Under the pieces are notes generated by a model, which saw only the letters and a program-made list of their open reading frames with translations, ran no database searches and was not told where the DNA came from. The translations under genes were made by a program, and so were the position numbers. A stretch of DNA of 64,000 nucleotides, from positions 868,001 to 932,000 of the forward strand of contig NZ_LT984803.1 of NCBI RefSeq assembly GCF_900250115.1, in the 5' to 3' direction. Below are positions 57,831-64,000 of the stretch, in pieces; the stretch's first letter is position 1, and each line of letters opens with the position of its first letter. Origin of the DNA: Cupriavidus taiwanensis. GTDB lineage: Bacteria; Pseudomonadota; Gammaproteobacteria; Burkholderiales; Burkholderiaceae.

Positions 57831-58034
57831 ATGGCGCGTATTACCGTCGAAGATTGTCTGAAACACATTCCGAATCGTTTCGAGCTCGCGCTGGCGGCCA
57901 CGTACCGTGCGCGCCAGCTGGTGCAGGGCCACACGCCCAAGGTCGAAGCGAAGGACAAGCCGACCGTGGTGGCACTGCGCGAGATCGCGTCGGGCCAGGT
58001 CGGCATCGAGATGCTGAAAAAGGTCCCGACCTGA
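57831..58034 (+). CDS. rpoZ: RNA polymerase omega subunit
   Basis: A 67-residue subunit stabilising the beta' chain. It starts [21 protein letters not shown] and has the conserved ATYRARQL; it is shorter than E. coli omega (91), as is usual in Burkholderiales. A TAAAAT box at 57785-57790 may give it its own promoter. In the gammaproteobacterial model, omega forms one ppGpp site, and the rel gene lies next door. Confidence 0.96.
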
Positions 58035-58116
58035 TCGACCAGGCGGCCCATGGCTCATTCCTGCATCGTGCCAGCATTGTTCCAGGCTCTCCAGCCGGAT
58101 TTCCCGGGCCGCCGCC

Positions 58117-60654
58117 ATGCCATCGCCGCATCCGCCCTCCAAGCCTCCATCCCAGCCGTCGCCGACCGCCGTCGCGCCGGCGCCTGGCGATGCGGCCCCG
58201 CCCGCGGCGCGTAAGCGCACCATTCCGGGCCAGTCTTCCGTGAACGCGCGCACCGGCGCTCCCAATCTTCCCGATCCGCTCGGCGACGATGTTGTCGGCG
58301 AGCGCGCGGTCGCGCCCGCGCTGGCGCCTGGGAAGGCCCGCGGCGCCGCCGTGCACGACGAACTGGCCACGGTGCAGCCCGTGGCGCCGCCGGTGGCCGA
58401 CAGCCTGTTTATCGATGCTGTGCTGGCGCAGTCATACCGGCACTTCTTCGGCCCGACCTCGCAGCCGGCGGTGCCGCCGCGCCAGCAGGTCATTTCCATC
58501 ACCCGGCTGATGGGGAAGCTCGCGTACCTGAAGGCGCCCGACCTGGCGCGCGTACGCGAGGCTTTCCAGTTTTCCGACGAGGCCCACCTCGGCCAGTACC
58601 GCCAGAGCGGCGAGCCCTACATCACCCATCCGGTGGCGGTGGCCGAGCTGTGCGCGGACTGGAAGCTGGACGTGCAGTCCATCATGGCGGCGCTGCTGCA
58701 CGACGTGATGGAAGACCAGGGCATCACCAAGAGCGAGCTGGCCGAGAAATTCGGCCCCAAGGTCGCCGAACTGGTCGATGGCCTGACCAAGCTGGACAAG
58801 CTCGAATTCCAGAGCCGCGAGCAGGCGCAGGCGGAAAGTTTCCGCAAGATGCTGCTGGCGATGGCGCGCGACGTGCGCGTGATCCTGGTGAAGCTGGCGG
58901 ACCGTACGCACAACATGCGCACGCTCGACTTCGTGCCGCCGGAGAAACGCCGCCGCATCGCGCTCGAGACCATGGAGATCTATGCGCCGATCGCGCACCG
59001 TCTCGGTCTCAACACGATCTATCGCGAGCTGCAGGAACTGTCGTTCAAGGTCGGCTCGCCGTTCCGCTACGCCACGCTCGAAAAGGCCGTCAAGGCCGCG
59101 CGCGGGAACCGGCGCGAGGTGGTCAAGCGCATCCTCGAGGCCGCGCAGAAGGGGCTGGCAGATGCCGGCATCGTCGCCGAGCTTTCCGGCCGCGAGAAAA
59201 CGCTGTACAGCATCTACCGCAAGATGCACGACAAGCAGCTGTCGTTCTCGCAGGTGCTGGATGTATACGGTTTCCGCGTGGTGGTGGAAACGCAGATGCA
59301 CTGCTACATGGCGATGGGCGCGCTGCACGGCCTGTACAAGCCGATGCCGGGCAAGTTCAAGGACTACATCGCGATCCCCAAGATCAACGGCTACCAGTCG
59401 CTGCACACGACGCTGGTGGGACCGTTCGGCACGCCGGTGGAGTTCCAGATCCGCACGCGCGACATGCACCAGATCGCCGAGGCCGGCGTGGCGGCGCACT
59501 GGATGTACAAGCACCAGGCCGATCACGCCAACGATATCCAGCAGCAGGCGCACCAGTGGCTGCAGTCGCTGCTCGATATCCAGAGCCAGACCGGCGATTC
59601 GCAGGAATTCCTCGAGCACGTCAAGATCGACCTGTTCCCCGACGCGGTCTACGTGTTTACGCCCAAGGGCCATATCCGCGCGCTGCCGCGCGGCGCCACC
59701 GCACTGGATTTCGCCTACGCGGTGCACAGCGACCTGGGCAACCAGTGCGTCGCGGTCAAGATCAACAACGAGATGCTGCCGCTGCGCACCGAGCTCAAGA
59801 GCGGCGACATCGTCGAGGTGGTGACCGCGCCATACTCCAAGCCGAACCCCGCCTGGCTGTCGTTCGTGCGCACCGGCAAGGCGCGCGCGGCGATCCGCCA
59901 TTATCTCAAGACCACCAAGCTGGACGAGGCGATCCAGCTGGGCGAGCGCCTGCTGGAGCAGTCGGCGCGCCAGCTCGGCATCGAACTGAAAGCGGTGCCG
60001 CAGTCGGTGTGGGACCGCATGATCCAGTGGACCGGCAACAAGCAGCGCGAAGATATCTTCGCCGACCTGGCGCTGGGCCGGCGCGTGCCGGCGGTGGTGG
60101 CGAAGCGCATGGAGATCCTGCTGCAGGAGCTGTCCGGCGACGTCGACAGCGCGCTGCTGGCGGCGGTGCAGACCTTTGCCGGCGAGGAAGCGCCCGCGGT
60201 GCCGATCACCGGCGACGAAGGCATGTCGATGATCTTCTCGGCGTGCTGCCGCCCGATCCCCGGCGATTCGATCGTCGGCTACCTGGGCAAGGGCGAAGGG
60301 CTGCAGATCCACGTGCAGGACTGCAAGATCGCCAAGCGCCTGCACAGCAAGGATCCGGAGCACTGGATCGACGTGATGTGGGCCAAGAAGACCACGCGTG
60401 CCTTCGACGTTTCGATCAAGGTGATGGTGCGCAACGTCAAGGGCATCGTCGCGCGCGTGGCGGCGGACCTGACCGCGGCCGACGCCAACGTTGCCCACGT
60501 GGCGATGGAGCAGCAGGACGCCGGCCATCAGGAAGCCACCTACATGCAGTTTATCATCCAGGTGCAGAACCGCCTGCATCTGGCCAACGTGATGCGCGGG
60601 CTGCGCCGCAACCCGGACGTCATCCGCATCTTCCGCGACCGCAACGATAATTAA
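58117..60654 (+). CDS. spoT: Bifunctional (p)ppGpp synthase/hydrolase
   Basis: An 845-residue Rel/SpoT enzyme that makes and degrades the alarmone. The HD hydrolase motif (LLHD, H195-D196), the synthetase (residues 330-450, with KDYIAIPKINGYQSLHT), the TGS domain (near residues 510-570, VYVFTPKGHIRALPRG) and the C-terminal zinc-finger/ACT region are all present. Both catalytic halves look intact. The first 125 residues are a Pro/Ala-rich extension not found in E. coli SpoT. A downstream ATG at 58510 would remove it, but I chose 58117 as the longer continuous frame. Downstream of rpoZ. Confidence 0.95.
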   Translation: MPSPHPPSKPPSQPSPTAVAPAPGDAAPPAARKRTIPGQSSVNARTGAPNLPDPLGDDVVGERAVAPALAPGKARGAAVHDELATVQPVAPPVADSLFIDAVLAQSYRHFFGPTSQPAVPPRQQVISITRLMGKLAYLKAPDLARVREAFQFSDEAHLGQYRQSGEPYITHPVAVAELCADWKLDVQSIMAALLHDVMEDQGITKSELAEKFGPKVAELVDGLTKLDKLEFQSREQAQAESFRKMLLAMARDVRVILVKLADRTHNMRTLDFVPPEKRRRIALETMEIYAPIAHRLGLNTIYRELQELSFKVGSPFRYATLEKAVKAARGNRREVVKRILEAAQKGLADAGIVAELSGREKTLYSIYRKMHDKQLSFSQVLDVYGFRVVVETQMHCYMAMGALHGLYKPMPGKFKDYIAIPKINGYQSLHTTLVGPFGTPVEFQIRTRDMHQIAEAGVAAHWMYKHQADHANDIQQQAHQWLQSLLDIQSQTGDSQEFLEHVKIDLFPDAVYVFTPKGHIRALPRGATALDFAYAVHSDLGNQCVAVKINNEMLPLRTELKSGDIVEVVTAPYSKPNPAWLSFVRTGKARAAIRHYLKTTKLDEAIQLGERLLEQSARQLGIELKAVPQSVWDRMIQWTGNKQREDIFADLALGRRVPAVVAKRMEILLQELSGDVDSALLAAVQTFAGEEAPAVPITGDEGMSMIFSACCRPIPGDSIVGYLGKGEGLQIHVQDCKIAKRLHSKDPEHWIDVMWAKKTTRAFDVSIKVMVRNVKGIVARVAADLTAADANVAHVAMEQQDAGHQEATYMQFIIQVQNRLHLANVMRGLRRNPDVIRIFRDRNDN

Positions 60655-60669
60655 GGCGCCGGCGCCGGC

Positions 60670-61233
60670 TTACTGCTTGCGCACCGGGTAGCGGACTTCC
60701 AGGATATCGATCTGCTCGACGCCGGCCGGCGTGCGCAACGGCACGGTGTCGCCTTCGCGGGCCTTGAGCAGCGCCTTGGCGATCGGCGAGATCCAGCTGA
60801 CGTGGTTGTGGTCGAGGTCGACCTCGTCCATCCCGACGATGGTGATGGTGGTCTCTTCGCCCGAGGCGTGCGCGTAGGTGACGGTGGCGCCAAAGAAGAT
60901 CTGGTCGTTGTCGCCCTGCAGGGACGGGTCGACCACTTCGGCCTTGTCCAGGCGGCGCGTCAGGAAGCGGATGCGGCGGTCGATCTCGCGCAGGCGCTTC
61001 TTGCCATAGAGATAGTCGCCATTCTCGGAGCGGTCGCCATTGGACGCCGCCCACGAGACGATCTGCACCACGTCGGGCCGCTCGACATCGATCAGGTGCA
61101 TCAGCTCATCGCGCAGGCGCGTATAGCCTGCCGCGGTGATGTAGTTCTTGGTGCCGGGTGGCAGCGGCGCTGCGCCTTCGGGAAGATCGTCGTCCTCGTC
61201 GCCAGAGGACTCTTTGACAAATGCCTTGTTCAT
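60670..61233 (-). CDS. greB: Transcription elongation factor GreB
   Basis: A 187-residue factor that restarts backtracked RNA polymerase by stimulating transcript cleavage. The N-terminal coiled coil has the acidic tip residues in ERPDVVQIVSWAASNGDRSENGDYLYG, and the FKBP-like C-terminal domain has ISPIAKALLKAREGD. An acidic stretch (SSGDEDDDLPEG) precedes the coiled coil. Its stop is 15 bp from the rel stop. The ATG at 61233 is preferred; GTG at 61245 also fits. Confidence 0.95.
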   Translation of the reverse strand: MNKAFVKESSGDEDDDLPEGAAPLPPGTKNYITAAGYTRLRDELMHLIDVERPDVVQIVSWAASNGDRSENGDYLYGKKRLREIDRRIRFLTRRLDKAEVVDPSLQGDNDQIFFGATVTYAHASGEETTITIVGMDEVDLDHNHVSWISPIAKALLKAREGDTVPLRTPAGVEQIDILEVRYPVRKQ

Positions 61234-61348
61234 GGTCTGGATCACTTCTTCAGTCTGCCATTATAGGAAAAGCCCGCTGGCAGGCTGCCTGCGGGCCGTG
61301 CCGCTTCGACCCGTCCCAATAAAGATCACAAAAAAGTTGGGAGGGGGC

Positions 61349-61376
61349 TTCACAAAAACGAAAACTGGGTTATAAT
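61349..61376 (+). promoter_or_regulatory. Promoter of tRNA-Arg
   Basis: TTCACA (61349-61354), 16-bp spacer, perfect TATAAT (61371-61376). The expected start is about 7 nt before the tRNA. Confidence 0.75.
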
Positions 61377-61389
61377 CTTTTTCTCGCGT

Positions 61390-61466
61390 GCGGCTGTAGC
61401 TCAGTTGGATAGAGTACTTGGCTACGAACCAAGGGGTCGTGGGTTCGAATCCTGCCAGCCGCGCCA
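61390..61466 (+). tRNA. tRNA-Arg (ACG)
   Basis: A 77-nt tRNA with encoded CCA. Acceptor stem GCGGCTG/CAGCCGC, anticodon loop CTACGAA in a CTTGG/CCAAG stem, T-loop GGTTCGAATCC. ACG anticodons are normally edited to ICG by TadA. Confidence 0.98.
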
Positions 61467-61482
61467 CCTATGCAGAAAGAAG

Positions 61483-61510
61483 AGGGCTTCCGGAAACGGA
61501 AGCCCTTTTT
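61483..61510 (+). terminator. Rho-independent terminator of tRNA-Arg
   Basis: AGGGCTTCCG-GAAA-CGGAAGCCCT followed by TTTT. A stable GNRA-type loop. Confidence 0.92.
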
Positions 61511-61647
61511 GCTTTGCTGCATGCTTTGCCGATGTCATTGCCGCTACGGCATGCAGGCCGCGTTGTCACGTGCTCGCGTTATGCCTTGCGGTCGCGCGTG
61601 GCGCCTCCTAGTCTCGAAGAACCATCACGGATCCGGGAGTCGCGCAC

Positions 61648-61908
61648 ATGGACAACGCAGACTGGCGCGTCGAGGCGTATCGCGGCATGGACGTCTACGT
61701 CCTGGTGTCGCCGCAAGGGCAGGGCAGCATCGGCCGTTGGGGTTACGAAGTGCGCGTATCGCAGGAAGGAGCCGATCCGGCGGACGCGGGCGACACCGAG
61801 CTGCTTGCCAGCGGGCCGCAGCAGTTCGCCACGCGCCATGCGGCCGAGGTGGCGGCGTTCGGCGCGGGCTATGCGCTGGTCGATCGCTTGCTGGGGCCCG
61901 CCGAGTGA
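61648..61908 (+). CDS. Small hypothetical protein
   Basis: An 86-residue soluble protein, MDNADWRVEAYRGMDVYVLV at the start, ending in GYALVDRLLGPAE. No domain I recognise. It looks like a mixed alpha/beta fold with a Trp/Tyr-rich first half and an Ala-rich C-terminal helix. Codon use matches the neighbours. It lies between tRNA-Arg and tRNA-Met. Similar short proteins are common in Burkholderiales. Confidence 0.75.
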   Translation: MDNADWRVEAYRGMDVYVLVSPQGQGSIGRWGYEVRVSQEGADPADAGDTELLASGPQQFATRHAAEVAAFGAGYALVDRLLGPAE

Positions 61909-62015
61909 GCGCACCGCGCCATTGCGCCATCGCGCTGGCAGCGATTCATATCACGTTGTGATGGATTGACTTGCCCGCAGCGGCGAACGAATTGAACCAG
62001 CGACACAAATAGTGC

Positions 62016-62044
62016 TTGCCATGCGCCGCTGGATCGCCCATAAT
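62016..62044 (+). promoter_or_regulatory. Promoter of initiator tRNA-Met
   Basis: TTGCCA (62016-62021), 17-bp spacer, CATAAT (62039-62044). The predicted start is just before the tRNA at 62059. Confidence 0.7.
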
Positions 62045-62058
62045 CCATCTCCTTCAGA

Positions 62059-62134
62059 CGCGGGGTGGAGCAGTTGGCAGCTCGTCGGGCTCATAACCCG
62101 AAGGTCGCAGGTTCAAGTCCTGCCCCCGCAACCA
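62059..62134 (+). tRNA. tRNA-Met (CAT), initiator
   Basis: A 76-nt tRNA with encoded CCA. The mismatched 5' C against A at the acceptor end (CGCGGGG / CCCCGCA) and three consecutive G-C pairs in the anticodon stem (GGGCTCATAACCC) mark the initiator type (fMet). Confidence 0.97.
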
Positions 62135-62257
62135 ACGCCTGGCATCCGCCACAGTCCCTCAAGCGTTGTTCCACAGGCCGACCGGCCGGATTCCCTTAGT
62201 GTTTTGACATCGATGCCAATGCGGCCAGTGCACGCATGGACTCGCGGCGCATTCACG

Positions 62258-62539
62258 TCAGGCCGGCACGCGTTGCGCCGCAAGCCTGAAGGTATCGCGT
62301 ACCAGCGGCTGGTCTTCGCGTTCGGCGGCATCGGCGCGATCGCGCAGGCGCGCGGCCAGCACCGTCAGCGTTCCCTGCGCCTGCGGCCCGCCGGCGGCCT
62401 GGCATTTGGTCACGGCTTCGCGCATCACCGCATCGAGTTCGCCGCTGACGTCGGCGCCATCGAAGGCGCTGACCGAAAGGGCCGAGATGCGTTCCAGGTA
62501 GAGATTGACCAGCGCTTCGTCGTGTAGCGGTTCGGACAT
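62258..62539 (-). CDS. Small hypothetical protein
   Basis: A 93-residue acidic, mainly helical protein (MSEPLHDEALVNLYLERISAL..., LTVLAARLRDRADAAEREDQ). No known domain. A good AAGGAGAA ribosome site precedes the ATG. It stands opposite the Fur-box-bearing dioxygenase gene, sharing a 150-bp divergent spacer, so it might share that regulation. Confidence 0.72.
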   Translation of the reverse strand: MSEPLHDEALVNLYLERISALSVSAFDGADVSGELDAVMREAVTKCQAAGGPQAQGTLTVLAARLRDRADAAEREDQPLVRDTFRLAAQRVPA

Positions 62540-62608
62540 GTCTTCTCCTTGTCGATGGCGGCATGCATCAACCATTGTAGTGAAGCCGCCGCCTGCCCGG
62601 GATCAAAC

Positions 62609-62627
62609 AATAATGATTCTTGTTATC
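62609..62627 (+). promoter_or_regulatory. Candidate Fur box
   Basis: AATAATGATTCTTGTTATC matches the 19-bp Fur consensus GATAATGATAATCATTATC at 14 positions by eye. It is 62 bp before the PKHD dioxygenase start and about 70 bp before the start of the opposite small gene. Confidence 0.6.
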
Positions 62628-62688
62628 GGCCTGTATCGGCTTCCCATACAATGGGCGCCTGCCGATTTATCCCGACGTAGAAGCCATC

Positions 62689-63372
62689 ATGATGCTGCAG
62701 ATTCCCGATGTACTGACCAAGGCCCAGGTCGCGCAAGTGCGCGAGATCATCGACGCGGCGCCGTGGGCCGACGGCAATGAAACTTCCGGCTACCAGTCGG
62801 CGCTGGCCAAGCGCAACCTGCAGTTGCCCGAGGGCTCGCCGGCGGCGCGGCAGGTCGGCGACCTGATCCAGGATGCATTGGGCAACCATGCCCTGTTCTT
62901 CTCGGCGGCGCTGCCGCTGAAGGTTTATCCGCCGCTGTTCAACCGCTACGAAGGCGGGCATACCTTTGCCAACCATGTCGACAACGCGATCCGCTATCTG
63001 CGCGGCACCAGCTTCCGCATCCGCAGCGACCTGTCGGCGACGCTGTTCCTGACCGAACCGGAGGACTATGACGGCGGCGAGCTGGTGGTCGAGGACACCT
63101 ACGGCCAGCAGCGCGTGAAGCTGCCGGCCGGGCACATGGTGCTGTACCCGGCCACCAGCATCCACCACGTGACACCGGTCACGCGCGGGGCGCGGGTGTC
63201 GTCGTTCTTCTGGATCCAGAGCATGGTCCGCGACGACGGCCAGCGCGCGATGCTGTTCGAGCTCGATGGGCGCATCCGCCACGTGGCGCAGCAACTCGGC
63301 CAGGCGCACGAAGCGGTGATTGGCCTGACCGGCGTCTATCACAACCTGCTGCGGCGCTGGGCGGACGCGTGA
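62689..63372 (+). CDS. PKHD-type Fe(II)/2-oxoglutarate dioxygenase (YbiX/PiuC-like)
   Basis: A 227-residue non-heme dioxygenase. The iron triad is H96-x-D98 (FANHVDNA) and H159 or H160 (SIHHVTP), followed by the 2-oxoglutarate Arg in GARVSS (R169). It corresponds to E. coli YbiX and Pseudomonas PiuC, which are often next to a TonB siderophore receptor; no receptor is in this window on the left side. The candidate Fur box upstream agrees with iron control. The start could also be the next ATG, one codon in. Confidence 0.93.
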   Translation: MMLQIPDVLTKAQVAQVREIIDAAPWADGNETSGYQSALAKRNLQLPEGSPAARQVGDLIQDALGNHALFFSAALPLKVYPPLFNRYEGGHTFANHVDNAIRYLRGTSFRIRSDLSATLFLTEPEDYDGGELVVEDTYGQQRVKLPAGHMVLYPATSIHHVTPVTRGARVSSFFWIQSMVRDDGQRAMLFELDGRIRHVAQQLGQAHEAVIGLTGVYHNLLRRWADA

Positions 63373-63430
63373 GCGCTGCCGGCGCCCGGGTGGGCGCGCG
63401 GCGCTGGATCAGCCAGGCTGCGAAACGCGA

Positions 63431-63739
63431 CTATTGGTCGCGCCGCCGCTGGTTCTGCAGCAGCTCGATGGGAGAGGGCTGGATGCGCCGTCGCGCCGGA
63501 CGCAGCGCCCGGTTCGGCCACAGCACGTAGTTGGTGTGCGGGTCCAGCGGTTTGCCGAAGTACGAGACCCAGACCTGTACGCCCTGCTCGGTTTCGGCAA
63601 CGATGGCCGCGACGGCGCGCGCCGCGGCGGACGGGGACTTGAGCAGCTCCGCCAGGGCCTCGACGCCCTGCACGACATGGTGCTTCACCCCTGCAAACCA
63701 TGCGTACTGACGCATGGCGGACAACAAACGCTTGGTCAT
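63431..63739 (-). CDS. Small hypothetical protein
   Basis: A 102-residue basic protein (MTKRLLSAMRQYAWFAGVKH... through FGKPLDPHTNYVLWPNRALRPARRR). No recognised domain. The ATG at 63739 gives the more natural N-terminus; the frame extends to 63835. It follows the dioxygenase gene in a convergent position. Confidence 0.6.
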   Translation of the reverse strand: MTKRLLSAMRQYAWFAGVKHHVVQGVEALAELLKSPSAAARAVAAIVAETEQGVQVWVSYFGKPLDPHTNYVLWPNRALRPARRRIQPSPIELLQNQRRRDQ

Positions 63740-63893
63740 GAACGCGACTCGGGTTGGTTGGAAGTGCGAATGAGACTTTCGGACATCCGATTTGTTCACA
63801 GCAAATTCGCCGGGCAAGTATGACTGAGGCGCCATGTCGAAGGTGTGTCACCTGCTTGCCGTGCGAGGCTGGCGTCTCCCGGTGCCGGCCCCG

Positions 63894-64000
63894 TCACGCA
63901 ATGGACGGCGCAATGGGCGGCGGGGCCGGAGCCAAGGCAGAGAGTACCATTGCCAGCCGGTCCAGGGCAGGGTCGATATCCAGCAGGTCGATCGCGCCAA
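63894..64000 (-). CDS. Partial CDS at right edge, C-terminal end only
   Basis: An open frame entering from the right edge of the window and ending in TGA at 63894. The 34 visible residues (IDLLDIDPALDRLAMVLSAL, then an Ala/Pro tail) look like a true protein end with codon use like its neighbours. The gene's start lies outside the window, so no function is given. Confidence 0.4.
   Translation of the reverse strand, partial: GAIDLLDIDPALDRLAMVLSALAPAPPPIAPSIA

Overview
This is a high-GC chromosomal window with densely packed, well-conserved genes. Gene order (rng-maf-rlmH-rsfS-nadD-hemF-purD-yebC; hemW-rdgB-rph-phosphatase-kinase diverging from yicC-gmk-rpoZ-rel; greB; tRNA-Arg) and protein character point to a Burkholderiales betaproteobacterium, most likely Cupriavidus or a close Ralstonia relative. 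This placement is inferred; no database was searched. No rRNA, CRISPR array, insertion sequence or prophage is visible.

Layout. 1-9.1 kb: 3' end of dnaE, then lipopolysaccharide/envelope genes (three glycosyltransferases of families 4, 2 and 25, the lipid A flippase msbA, heptosyltransferase waaC). 9.2-11 kb: an AhpD-like protein, a lipoprotein and a small secreted protein. 11-18.5 kb: a leftward housekeeping block from yebC to rng. 18.7-22.8 kb: a HerA-like ATPase, a DUF3149 mini membrane protein, upp and an MFS transporter.

23.4-35.5 kb: a complete nicotinate-degradation (nic) locus. Nicotinate is hydroxylated by a NicA/NicB-type enzyme. NicC converts 6-hydroxynicotinate to 2,5-dihydroxypyridine, NicX opens the ring, NicD deformylates N-formylmaleamate, NicF deaminates maleamate, and NicE isomerises maleate to fumarate. 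nicC-nicA-cytochrome subunit run leftward and nicE-nicD-nicX-nicF rightward from a shared 360-bp control region. That region carries two copies of one 12-bp near-palindrome in opposite orientation, each on a promoter. The molybdenum hydroxylase is split. The protein fused to three cytochrome c hemes keeps only a degenerate molybdenum domain in which the catalytic Glu is replaced by Ala. An intact catalytic subunit is encoded 6 kb away next to a TetR gene, with four 12-bp tandem repeats between them. A MarR gene closes the locus.

35.7-39.3 kb: an EamA transporter, an SDR protein lacking the YxxxK catalytic pair, mgsA, a quinone oxidoreductase and a YkvA protein. 39.4-44.3 kb: a BMP-type (purine nucleoside-like) ABC importer. 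44.6 kb: a pirin. 45.8-49.7 kb: an OpuC/Osm-type compatible-solute ABC importer behind a near-consensus sigma-70 promoter and a leader of about 375 nt. 49.7-51 kb: a small HExxH protein, tRNA-Ser(TGA) and a glycine-zipper lipoprotein. 51.1-61.2 kb: hemW-rdgB-rph-PP2C-kinase leftward and yicC-gmk-rpoZ-rel rightward, then greB. 61.3-64 kb: tRNA-Arg(ACG), initiator tRNA-Met, a Fur-box-linked PKHD dioxygenase and several small unknown genes, with the C-terminus of another gene at the right edge.
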